Shown here one piece after another: positions 1 through 9,788 of a stretch of DNA of 64,000 nucleotides. The number at the start of each line of letters is the position of its first letter. The first letter of the stretch is position 1. Both the position numbers and the translations under genes were made by a program. The notes below the pieces were generated by a model, which saw nothing but the letters and a program-made list of their open reading frames with translations, searched no databases and had not been told where the DNA came from. Origin of the DNA: Hennigella sp049177155 (GTDB taxonomy: Bacteria > Bacillota_I > Bacilli_A > Mycoplasmatales > Mycoplasmoidaceae); contig CP185407.1 of assembly GCA_049177155.1 (NCBI GenBank), forward strand, positions 1 to 64,000, in the 5' to 3' direction.

Positions 1-663
1 ACATGGACCCATTAGTTTAGGGTGAGCAGGATTGTGTCCTGATTTCTTATAAGCATTGATCTTCTCCATTGGAAGCATTTGCTTAATAACGTCATATGAA
101 ATTTCTTCAATCTTGTTGATTTCATGACTTGTTCTAAAACCATCAAAGAAATGTAAAAATGGTAATGATGAGTTTAGTGCAGCAATGTGTGCAACTAAAG
201 CCATATCCATAGCTTCTTGTACGTTGTTTGATGCTAACATACAGAAACCTGTTTGTCTACAAGCCATAACGTCTTGGTGGTCACCAAAGATGTTAATTGC
301 TTGGGCAGCTAGTGTTCTAGCTGATACATGGAAGACTACTGGTAAACATTCTGCAGCAATCTTGTACATGTTAGGGATCATAAGTAATAATCCTTGACTT
401 GCTGTATAAGTTGTAGTTAATGCACCAACTGAAGCAGATCCGTGAACTGCACCAGCAGCTCCACCTTCAGATTGCATTTCAGTTACTTTAACAGTATTGC
501 CAAAGATATTCTTTTGTCCTTTTGCTGCTCATTCATCACACAATTCAGCCATTGGTGTTGAAGGAGTAATAGGGAAAATACAAGCTACATCACTTAATGC
601 GTATCCGATGTAAGCAGCAGCGGTATTTCCATCTACTGAAATATATTTTTTATTCGTTGACAT
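1..663 (-). CDS. nifJ: Pyruvate:ferredoxin (flavodoxin) oxidoreductase, N-terminal part (cut by window edge)
   Basis: The 221 visible residues are the N-terminal pyrimidine-binding domain of PFOR. The start reads MSTNKKYISVDGNTAAAYIG, followed by the typical stretch with FPITPSTPMAE and then EMQSEGGAAGAVHGS. The family oxidatively decarboxylates pyruvate with CoA to acetyl-CoA and CO2, reducing ferredoxin or flavodoxin through TPP and [4Fe-4S] clusters; the cluster and TPP domains lie outside the window. The ATG at 663-661 is preceded by a weak purine-rich AAAGAAAG. A TATAAT box at 714-719 and an inverted repeat at 689-709 lie just upstream. The gene follows the [FeFe] hydrogenase on the same strand, but a terminator-like hairpin separates them, so it probably has its own promoter. 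PFOR is rare in Mollicutes, which usually use pyruvate dehydrogenase. Confidence 0.95.
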
Positions 664-688
664 ATAAAATTCTTTCTTTTAATAAAAT

Positions 689-719
689 ATACATCCTGCT
701 AGGATGTATATATATTATA
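689..719 (-). promoter_or_regulatory. PFOR promoter -10 box and inverted repeat at the predicted transcription start
   Basis: On the minus strand TATAAT (719-714) is followed by a perfect 9-bp inverted repeat, ATACATCCT/AGGATGTAT, with a 3-base spacer (689-709). The expected start of transcription (about 707) falls at the edge of the repeat. That position suits a repressor operator, or a stem-loop at the 5' end of the PFOR mRNA. No -35 box is obvious. Confidence 0.5.
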
Positions 720-729
720 TATCTATTTC

Positions 730-754
730 AAAAATAAGTATACTACTTATTTTT
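730..754 (-). terminator. Hairpin terminator of the hydrogenase gene
   Basis: Arms AAAAATAAGTA (730-740) and TACTTATTTTT (744-754) surround a 3-base loop. The hairpin overlaps the hydrogenase stop codon and ends in a T-rich run on the minus strand, so it probably ends hydrogenase transcription before the PFOR promoter. It is AU-rich and may be leaky. Confidence 0.55.
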
Positions 755-2588
755 GAACCACTTTATTTGGGTCAATTGTTGTTTGTGGTTTATCTTGTTC
801 AATGTTAGTGAAAGGCTTCTTTTCAGCTGGTTTGTCTGCAGGTTTAACCTCTTCTTTTTTAGGAGGAACTTTGTCTGGTTGAGGTAATTCAACCTTTTTA
901 GCAGTAGAAGTTGATGGTTCAACTTTAATTTCAGCACTGGCTGCTTTTAAGTTTTTAACACCTGGTTGATCTAACTTAATATCAGGTAAAACTTCTCTTT
1001 TAGTTGATGATTGTCTTACAAAATCAGTCATTGGACGATAATTTTGGTTCACATCAACATTTTCTTTTTTAGGTTCAGTAATACCAAAATGTAAACCTGG
1101 TTGACTAACTTTAGGCATTACAAATGGGTTAGTTGGTGTAGCAGCTGAAGCTTGATCGCCATATTTCTTAGCAACTTCAGCTATAGTCTTTGCTGTTGTT
1201 TGACGTCCATGTGATTGAACAAATGCACGACCAACAGAATAGTTGTGGTTTAAACTTTCAGGACCACAAATACATCCACCTTCACAAGCCATACCTTCAA
1301 TTAAGTTGTATTTGTTGTTACCAGAAGCAATTGCATCAATTGCTCTAATACATTCTTTCATACCACTACAAGCTAGTGATGAAAGTTTGAAGTCTTTAAT
1401 ATCAAGTTCTTTTAATCCTTGTAATACAGCTTCAGATACACCACCAACACGAGCAAAGTTTCTTCCAAATGGAGAAGCTTCATCTAAAGATACACCTTTA
1501 AGTTTTTCTACTTCTACATCTCTTGCAGAGAACATAGCACGTAATTCTACAAATGTTAAAACATAGTCAATGTAAGGTCTAACTTCTGGTCTAGATCTTT
1601 CTGCTTTCTTTGCAGTACATGGACCAATGAAAACAGTTAAAGCATCTGGGTATTTTTGCTTAATGATTTTACCAGTAGTTGCCATTGGACTACCTTGGTG
1701 ACTAATCTTGTCTTTTAATTCTGGATGGAATTTTTGAACATAGTCAAAGAAAGCTGGACAACAAGAAGTAAATAGCATTTTCTTCTCTGCTAATTCTTTT
1801 GTTTCGTTGAATGCAACAACATCAGCACCAGAAGCAACTTCTACTACATTAGAGAATCCTAATTGGCTAATACCTTCAATGATTTGTTCAATTCTCACAC
1901 CTGGGAATTGAGCAACAATAGAAGGAGCAACCATTGCGATGATTGGACGTTTCTTAGTAGCTAAAATATTGTTTCTAATATGGTCGATAACGAATGTCAT
2001 GAATGTCTTAGCAGCGATAGCACCGAATGGGCACTTTTGTGTACATTGACCACAAGTAATACACTTTGTGTAGTCAATCTTTGCTGATAAGTTTTCATCC
2101 ATGGTAATAGCACCAACTGGACATGCTTTTTGACATGGTCTACGGAAGTTATAAATAGCACCGAATGGACATGCTTTAGCACAAAGACCACAGTTAACAC
2201 ATTTTTCTTTATCAATGTGTGCACGGTGGTGACCATCTACAGTAATAGCACCTTTAGGACAAGCTTGTTTACAAGCGTGACCGATACAACCACGGCATGA
2301 TTCAGTTACTGTGTAACCACCCATTGGACATTGGTCACAAGCAATAGGGATAACGTCAATAATGTTGAAGTCGTCTCATTCACCACCACGGGTAATTTTG
2401 ACTCTTTCAGCCATGATTGCACGTTCCATATAAACGCAGCAACGATAATTAGCTTTTCTTCCTGGAACTAGAATTTCAGGAAGTTGAGCTTCGACATCCT
2501 TAAAATTACCAGCATAACATGCTCTGGCAACTTCGCGTAATACGTCAAATTTAATCTTTTCTACATACGTTTCAAATTTTCAATCCAT
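747..2588 (-). CDS. [FeFe] hydrogenase, group B type, with charged C-terminal tail
   Basis: The 613-residue protein should evolve or take up H2 using electrons from ferredoxin. The N-terminal part holds four Cys-rich [4Fe-4S] segments (CRGCIGHACKQACP, CVNCGLCAKACP, RRPCQKACP, CITCGQCTQKCP) at about residues 98-188. The H-cluster motifs follow: TSCCPAF near 274, IGPCTAKKAE around Cys324, and MACEGGC with Cys435 and Cys439. This variant set is typical of group B rather than group A hydrogenases. Roughly the last 120 residues are rich in Pro, Lys and Glu, unlike the folded domain. The ATG at 2588 includes the conserved N-terminal region; in-frame TGA codons encode Trp3 and a Trp near residue 70. 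A TATAAT box lies about 40 bases upstream and there is no clear Shine-Dalgarno site. PFOR lies directly downstream. The HydEFG maturases are not in this window. Confidence 0.93.
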
Positions 2589-2627
2589 AGGTTGATAATA
2601 TTAATAAATATTTGATGTTTCTTATTT

Positions 2628-2635
2628 ATTATACA
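2628..2635 (-). promoter_or_regulatory. Putative -10 box of the hydrogenase gene
   Basis: The minus strand reads TGTATAAT here, about 40 bases before the hydrogenase ATG at 2588 and just after the pflA stop. The same TGTATAAT string precedes the SRP RNA gene at 33.65 kb. No convincing -35 box was seen. Confidence 0.45.
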
Positions 2636-2644
2636 AAAAATATA

Positions 2645-3379
2645 CTAATTATTAAGTTTATTAAATAAATATATATTTAGCTGTTCAAATTCTTGATTTG
2701 ATAGGAGGGGAATATCCTTATAAGGATATTCAAGTCCCATTTTTTTGTATTTATCCATAGCTAATTTATGGAAAGACAATAATTCATATCTTTCGCATGA
2801 TTTTAGGGTGGATAAAAACTGAGCTAAAGCATCTAAATGTTTGTTGTCAGTATTAATAGTTTTAGCTACCACTTGTCTGATTCAATATGGTTTATTTTTT
2901 TCCTCTAAAAATTTAACAAATTCTACACCTGCTAAATAGCTTGAGCCAGTTATGGTTTGATGCTCATTTTGATCTAGTGATTTTATATCGACAATCCATA
3001 AATTTATGTCATCTAAAAGATCTTCATAAATTTGCTTATTTTTTTCAAAATTACAAGCTGAAGTATCAATAGCTAAATGGATGTTTTGAGCTTTACACTC
3101 TTTGGCTAAAGCTTTAATAAAATCTGCTTGTAACATTGGTTCTCCACCCGATAGGGTGATACCACCTTTTGAATAAAAAGCTTTGTTCCTTTTAAATAGA
3201 GAAATAATGTCTTCTACCGACATTTCCTTAGCTTCTGGATTATTTAAATTCCAGCTTTCGGGATTGTGACAATATTGGCATCTAAAACTGCAGCCTTGTA
3301 AGAAAATTACTAATCTTACTCCAGGTCCATCTACAGCTCCAAATGTTTCTGTTTTAAAAACTTTGGCTGTTATTGACAT
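2645..3379 (-). CDS. pflA: Pyruvate formate-lyase activating enzyme (radical SAM)
   Basis: A 244-residue radical-SAM enzyme that abstracts a hydrogen from the glycyl-radical Gly of PFL using S-adenosylmethionine and a [4Fe-4S] cluster. The cluster motif CSFRCQYC (Cys30, Cys34, Cys37) follows the family signature ETFGAVDGPGVR, and TLSGGEP is the glycine-rich SAM-binding segment. An in-frame TGA (Trp) at 2882-2884 splits the frame under the standard code; the rest (IRQVVAKTINTDNKHLDALA) continues without interruption. Its ATG overlaps the pflB stop codon as TAATG, so the two are translationally coupled. The length matches the family. Confidence 0.95.
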
Positions 3380-5619
3380 TATTTTCTTTCGTGGAATGTT
3401 CTAGCAAGAACTTCGTCTTGGTGTTTTTTGCTTAACTTAACAAAGTTAACAGCATAACCAGAAACTCTAATTGTTAATTGAGGGTATAGTTCTGGGTGGT
3501 TTTGTGCATCCATTAAAGTTTCTCTCATTAAGATGTTAACATTTAGGTGTTGAGCACCTTTTTCAAAGTAACCATCTAGTAATTGAACTAGGTTATCTTC
3601 TTGTTCATCTCTCATATGACCTAATGCAAATGGGATGATTGAGAATGTATTAGAAATACCATCTTGGGCATAATCAAATGGTAATTTAGCAACTGATGAT
3701 AAACTTGCAATAGCACCAGAACAATCTCTACCATGCATTGGGTTTGCACCAGGAGCAAATGGAACTCCAACTTTTCTGCCATCTGGAGTTGCACCTGTTG
3801 CACCACCATACATAACGTTAGATGTAATTGTTAAGATAGAAAGAGTGTGTTCACCATTTCTATATGTCTTGTGTTTCTTTAGCGCGTTAGAGAAGTATTT
3901 TAATACTTCTTGAGCAATAGAGTCTACTCTATCATCATCATTTCCATATTTAGGGAAGTCGCCATCAATTTTAAAATCAACAGCAATATTGTTATTTCAA
4001 ACTGGAGTAACTTTTGCATATTTAATTGCAGATAAACTATCAGCAACAACTGATAAACCAGCAATACCAGTAGCAAAGAATCTCTTAACATTAATATCAT
4101 GTAAAGCAAATTCTAATGCTTCATAATATCAACGATCGTGGTTGTAGTGAATAATGTTTAGGGCATTAACATATAAACCAGCTAATCAATCCATTACTTT
4201 TTTGTAACGTTCTCAAACTTCATCATAGTTTAATGGTTTATTATGATCTAATTCGCCAAGTTCTGGTCCCATTTTATAGCTTTGGTGTAATTCGTCACGA
4301 CCATTGTTAATAGCATAAAGCAATGCTTTAGCAAGGTTAGCTCTTGCACCAAATTGTTGAGTTTCTTTACCCATTGCCATTGGTGAAACACAGCAAGCGA
4401 TTGCATAGTCATCACCATGAATTGGACGCATTAATTCATCTGATTCATATTGAATTGAAGAATATTTAACTGAATATTTAGCACAGAACTTTTTAAAGTT
4501 TGCAGGTAAGTTTTTAGATCATAAAACAGTTAAGTTTGGTTCTGGAGCTGGACCCATATTCTTTAAAGTGTGAAGAATACGGAATGATGTTCTAGTGACT
4601 AAAGATCTACCATCTTTTCCCATACCACCAATTGTTTCAGTAGCTCAAACTGGATCACCACCAAAGATTTCATTGTAACTTGCAATTCTAGCAAATTTAA
4701 TGATTCTTAATTTCATTACATAGTGGTCAATCATTTCTTGTGCTTGTTGTTCAGTTAAACCACCTTTTTTCATGTCTCTTTGAATAAAGATATCAAAGAA
4801 AGTTGAGTTTCTACCAATAGACATAGCTGCACCGTTTTGATCTTTAACAGCAGCTAAATATCCAAAGTATGTTCATTGAACAGCTTGTTTAGCAGTAGCA
4901 GCAGGTTTAGAAATGTCATAACCATACTTTTGTGCCATTTCTTTTAATTGTTTTAAAGCTTTAATTTGTTGAGTGATTTCATATCTAGTTCTGATCTTTT
5001 CATCAGTCATTTCACCAATAAGTTTAGATTGTTGTTCTAATCTTTCTTGAATTAGATAATCAACACCATATAAAGCAATTCTACGATAATCACCAATTAC
5101 TCTACCACGAGCATATGTATCAGGTAAACCTGTCATAATATGACAGTGTCTTGCATCCATAATTTCTTTAGTATAGCAATCAAAAACAGCTTGGTTATGA
5201 GTTACAGCATGTTTAGTATAAGCTTCAACAATTGCTGGGTCTACTTTAAAGCCATATTGTTCAGAAGCTTGCACTGCCATCTTAATTCCACCACGAGGCA
5301 TAAAGGCACGAATTAAAGGTCTTTCTGTTTGTAAACCAACAATTTGTTCTAGGTCTTTGTTAATATAACCAGGACCATAGGCATTAATGAAGCTTGGACG
5401 AGGATCTACACCTAAAACACCACCATTTTTCTTTTCTTGGTTCATTAAATCAAGAATTTGGTCTCATAAGTGTTTAGTTGCATCTGTTGGACCAACTAAG
5501 AACTTATCATCACCTTCATATGGTTCATAGTTTTGTTGGATAAAATCGCTAACATTTATCCCTTCCATTCATTTTCCGGGTTTAAAACCTTCTCACTCTT
5601 TAAAATTTGGTTTTTCCAT
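3379..5619 (-). CDS. pflB: Pyruvate formate-lyase (formate C-acetyltransferase)
   Basis: The 746-residue glycyl-radical enzyme converts pyruvate and CoA to acetyl-CoA and formate. The catalytic pair Cys409-Cys410 lies in IACCVSPMAMG and the radical Gly721 in IRVSGYAVNF, both placed as in E. coli PFL. The protein is full length; several Trp residues are TGA. The start at 5619 follows a good AGAGG ribosome site (AAAGAGGCAAATGAT). pflA follows with a one-base overlap. PFL works only without oxygen, so together with PFOR and the hydrogenase it indicates strictly fermentative pyruvate use. Confidence 0.97.
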
Positions 5620-5648
5620 ATCATTTGCCTCTTTAATCTAAGTTCATA

Positions 5649-5672
5649 AATTAAATAATATCTTATTTAATT
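5649..5672. repeat. AT-rich inverted repeat between divergent pflB and lemA
   Basis: AATTAAATAA (5649-5658) and TTATTTAATT (5663-5672) form a perfect 10-bp inverted repeat with a 4-base spacer, 30 bases upstream of pflB and 48 bases upstream of lemA. It could be an operator, but in so AT-rich a region chance is possible. Confidence 0.3.
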
Positions 5673-5719
5673 ATGTAAAGTTATTATATGATAAAATAAA
5701 ATTGTAAGAGAGGTAAAAA

Positions 5720-6364
5720 ATGTTATTTGATACAAGAGATAAATCTGTAACTCCTAATGGTTTTAACCCAAATGTTCAAAACCAAGTTATTCCTGCTAAA
5801 AGATCAACTGGTGGAATGGTAATATTTGTTATATTTTGCATTCTAACTATTGGATTATTAGCTATATATTTACCAGTTAAGAAGAACTACTTCAACAGAA
5901 AGCAAGTTCAAATTAACCAAGCTGCAAGTGGAATCGAAATTCAACTTGCTCAAAGAAGAGATACTTTAGTTAAATTAGTTGATGCTACTAAATCATCAAT
6001 GAAATATGAAAAAGATCTATTAACAGATGTTGTTAAACTAAGATCAATGAATATTGATAAATCAAATGCTATTGAAGCTAATGAAAAAATTGAAAGTGGC
6101 TTTGGTAGATTATTAGCAACATTTGAAAGATACCCAGACATTAAAGCTACTCAAAGTATTGAAAACTTAATGGCAAATGCTGATTATCAAGAAAGAGAAA
6201 TATCAGCAGCTAGAAGACTATACAACTCTCAAGTTACTGCTTTCAACCAAGAAATCTTTACTTGACCAGCATGTATTCCTGCAGTAAGTTTAAAATTAAC
6301 AACTTTTGCATTATTTGCTGCAACTGAAACACAAAAACAAGACGTAAGTCTTAATTTAAATTAA
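5720..6364 (+). CDS. lemA: LemA family membrane protein
   Basis: 214 residues with a short cytoplasmic N-terminus, one membrane helix at about residues 33-52 (MVIFVIFCILTIGLLAIYLP) and then the helical LemA domain. Recognisable family features are LAQRRDTLVKLVDA near residue 80, FGRLLATFERYPDIKA and the REISAARRLYNSQVTAFNQEI stretch. An in-frame TGA (Trp) at 6263 precedes the conserved PACIPA segment. LemA proteins are widespread but their molecular role is unsettled. A GAGAGG ribosome site lies upstream. The next gene begins 6 bases downstream, so the two very likely form an operon. Confidence 0.9.
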
Positions 6365-6370
6365 TTTTAA

Positions 6371-7960
6371 ATGACAATGCATCCTAAGTGTTCATCTTTG
6401 AATGAACTAGATTCTTTATGTAAAGAGATTAGTGAAAAAGCTAATCAAGAATTTGATTCATTAATTAAAGAATGTAACATCAATTTAGGAACAAATAAGC
6501 AATGATCTAATGAATATTATTCATTAGTAAAAGCAAACAATAAACTTAAAAAGAAAATCAAAAGGCAAAGGGTTTGAAGATGAATTTTAATCATCTTTCT
6601 AATCTTTCCTTTTTTCTTATTAACTAGTGCTGCAAAAAAGAACCAACAAGCATTGGATAGTGGTTTGATTAAAGAAAAAGATGCTAAAGAAAAATTAGAC
6701 CAACAATTAGCAATTTTTGTTAGTAAATTATCATATGATTTAATGTTCAAAAAGGTAATTGAACCACTATGAAAAGATGTAAAACTTGATATATATCAAG
6801 ATGTTGAATCATTTAAATCATGACTTCCTTTAATGGATAAAATTCTAGGTAAAGATTCTTGCTTTACTGAATTGTTATCAGGAACAATCTTTGATAATCC
6901 ATTCATGATTTATAATTTCAAAGCTCAAACATGATATATGCATACTTATACTGGTTCTATCCCTGTTACATATTCAACAACAGATGGACAAGGACATCAT
7001 GTAACTAGAACAGAAATTGTTGTAGCAACAGAAACATTACCTGCGCCTCAATGATCTAAGGGAACAGAACTTGCTTATCATTTTGATAAACCATCAAAAT
7101 TATGTTTTGCTAACAATTCTTCAAAACATGAAATGAAGAAATTGGTTAAAAAGAACAAACAAGCAGAAATGGATAATAGAGAATTTGATAAGATCTTTCC
7201 TGCTACAAGAAGTGATGAAAAAGATTTCCGTGTTGTCTTTACACCATTAGCACAAGAGAACTATATTAATCTGTTTAAACAACAACAATACCATGTAACA
7301 AAAGATGGTGATGTTACTATAGTAAGCTTACCAAATCAAGCAACTATTCTAGATACAACAGACAACGAAGCTTGCAACTACGATGTTGTTACATGAAAAC
7401 AACAATATACAAAGTGAGTTTATAACTTTGTTCACTCAATTGGTTTGTTAAGTTTACCAATTGCTAATATTCCTTTATATACACAATTTAAAACAAGAAT
7501 AAGTCCAGCAAGCGGTAAACAGGTACCAAGTAAATTACAAGCAGAAGAAAACATTACTCACTTATTTAATTTATCAAAATTGTGATCTCAATTTGATACT
7601 GATGTTATCTTCCAACCATTACAATCTACTAAAGTAACTATTAATAAAATTGACTTTAATGCTGTTACAGTTCAATGTAATTATTTCTGACCAGATCACA
7701 AAGTAATTATGAAACCTGGATTCAGTGTTCATAGAGGAACAGTAATGGTTCCTATCCATGTTATCTACTATCGTCCTAGATCTAAGAAATATGTTGTTTA
7801 CCAATCTATAAATCTAAATAACTCTAAACAGCAAATGTATTTCAATGATAAATTAATCTTACATCGTGGTCAACTAATGTTCTTATCTGAATCTTCATCA
7901 TTAAATGCAAATGAAATGAATGCTGTTAAGAACGCATTGGAGAAAATAAAAAAGGCATAA
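6371..7960 (+). CDS. DUF3137-like single-pass membrane protein
   Basis: 529 residues, read through at least ten TGA Trp codons. A coiled, charged N-terminus is followed by one membrane segment at about residues 66-84 (ILIIFLIFPFFLLTS) and a large soluble domain. The domain contains KKVIEPLWKDV early and REFDKIFPATRSDEKDFRVVFTP in the middle, which resemble the DUF3137 pattern of an 'F-KxF' segment followed by 'xARYxLTP'. I assign the family from memory of this pattern, so it is tentative. Elsewhere DUF3137-type proteins are often encoded next to lemA, which supports the call. Biochemical function is unknown. The gene ends at a hairpin shared with the convergent lepA. Confidence 0.55.
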
Positions 7961-7970
7961 GCCTTTTTTT
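7948..7970. terminator. Bidirectional hairpin terminator between the DUF3137-like gene and lepA
   Basis: Stem AAAAAAGGC/GCCTTTTTT with loop ATAA. The A-rich left arm and T-rich right arm let it serve both convergent genes; the stop codons of both genes lie inside or at its edge. Confidence 0.85.
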
Positions 7971-9774
7971 ATTCATCTTCATTTAAGATTTTAATAAAGA
8001 CATCTTGTGGTACTTCTACATTACCTATTGCTTTTAGTTTCTTCTTTCCTTCTTTTTGTTGTTCAAGAAGTTTTTTCTTTCTAGAAACGTCACCACCATA
8101 ACATTTAGCTAATACGTTTTTATACATAGCTCTAATGTTTTCTCTAGCAATAATCTTACTTCCAATAGCAGCTTGAATTGGTACTTCAAATTGTTGTCTA
8201 GGAATGTTTTCTTTTAACTTAACGCATATTCTTTGAGCTTTGTGATATGCTTGTGAACGATGACAAATGAAGCTTAATGCATCTGTTTTCTTACCATTTA
8301 ATAAAATATCCACTTTAACTAAATCAGATGGTTGGTATCCAATCAATTCATATTCCATTGTTGCATATCCACGACTAACTGATTTTAAACGATCAAAGAA
8401 GTTATAAATAACTTCTATTAATGGTATTTCATAAACTATTTTCTTACGATTGTTATCAATAGTTTCTAAATCAATATATTTTCCCCTAGAGTTTTGACAT
8501 AATGCCATTAGGTCACCAATATATTCATCTGGTGTAAAGATTGAAACCTTCACATATGGTTCTCTAATTTGGTCAATTCTAGTTCGTTCTGGGAACTTAG
8601 CTGGGTTGTCTACTTCAATGGTTGTATGATCTGTTAAGTCTATAAGGAACTTAACTGATGGGGCAGTAACAATTAAATCTATTTTGTATTCACGGCTTAT
8701 TCTTTCTTGAATAATATCCATGTGTAATAAGCCTAAAAAACCACATCTAACACCAAAACCTAATGATTGTGATGTTTCATATTCATAAACTAAGGCAGCA
8801 TCAGATAAGCTAATTTTTTCAATAGCTATTTTTAATTCTTCATATTTAGAATTATCTATTGGATAAAAACCACAATATACCATAGGTAAAACCTTTTGGT
8901 AACCTGGCAGTGGGTTAGCAGCTGGATTATTAACTGTTGTAATAGTATCACCTACAGCAATATCTTTAATTGTTTTAATGCTTGCTGCAACTCAACCTAC
9001 TTCTCCTGCATCTAATTGTTTCTTTTCAACAACAAATGGTGTTTTAACTCCTAAAGATGAAACAATAAACTCAGCTCCAGAAGCCATCATTTTAATTTTG
9101 TCTCCAACTTTTATTGTTCCATTTTTAACTCTAATGTAACATACAGCACCTAAGTATGAATCATAATAACTATCAAAGATAAGTGCTTGTAATGGTTTGT
9201 TGTTATCATCTTCAGTTGGTGCAGGAATTTTATCAATAACTGCTTCGATAATGCTTGTAATGTTTTGTCCTGTCTTGGCAGAAACACAAGGAGCATCTGA
9301 AGCATCTAACCCTAATATATCTTTAATTTGCTTTTTGCATTTTTCTACATCAGCAGATGGTAAATCAATCTTATTGATAACAGGAAAAATTGTTAAGTTG
9401 TTATCAATAGCTAAATATAAATTAGATATAGTTTGTGCTTGTACACCTTGTGTGGCATCTACCACTAAAATAGCACCTTCACAAGCAGCCAAACTTCTAG
9501 ATACTTCATATGTAAAGTCAACATGTCCAGGAGTATCAATTAAGTGAAAAATATAATCTTCGTTATGCTTTTTTGAATGATATTTAAGTTGAATTGCATT
9601 CAACTTAATTGTTATCCCTCTTTCTCTTTCAAGTTCCATACTATCAAGAACTTGATCTTGCATATTATGAATCTTGTTGTCACTTGCACATTCAATAATA
9701 CGATCTGATAAAGTTGATTTACCATGATCGATGTGGGCAATAATACAAAAATTTCTTATATTTTTCTTGTTCAT
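7969..9774 (-). CDS. lepA: Elongation factor 4 (LepA) GTPase
   Basis: A 601-residue translational GTPase that binds ribosomes and is implicated in back-translocation and in ribosome function under stress. The G1 motif AHIDHGKST is at residues 13-21, with RGITIK, DTPGHVDF and NKIDLP following. The C-terminal unique domain is intact (RAMYKNVLAKCYGGDVSRKKKLLEQQKEGKKK, seen in parts). Internal TGA codons are Trp. Length equals the bacterial family. The gene ends at a terminator facing the DUF3137-like gene. uvrC lies upstream with 14 bases between, so the two are probably co-transcribed. Confidence 0.98.
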
Positions 9775-9788
9775 TGTATTTATTATAA

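Noticed and set aside
185..1566. Plus-strand open frames opposite PFOR and the hydrogenase (185-397, 1243-1566).
   Set aside because: They are antisense shadows of strongly conserved genes, with no ribosome site or recognisable protein.
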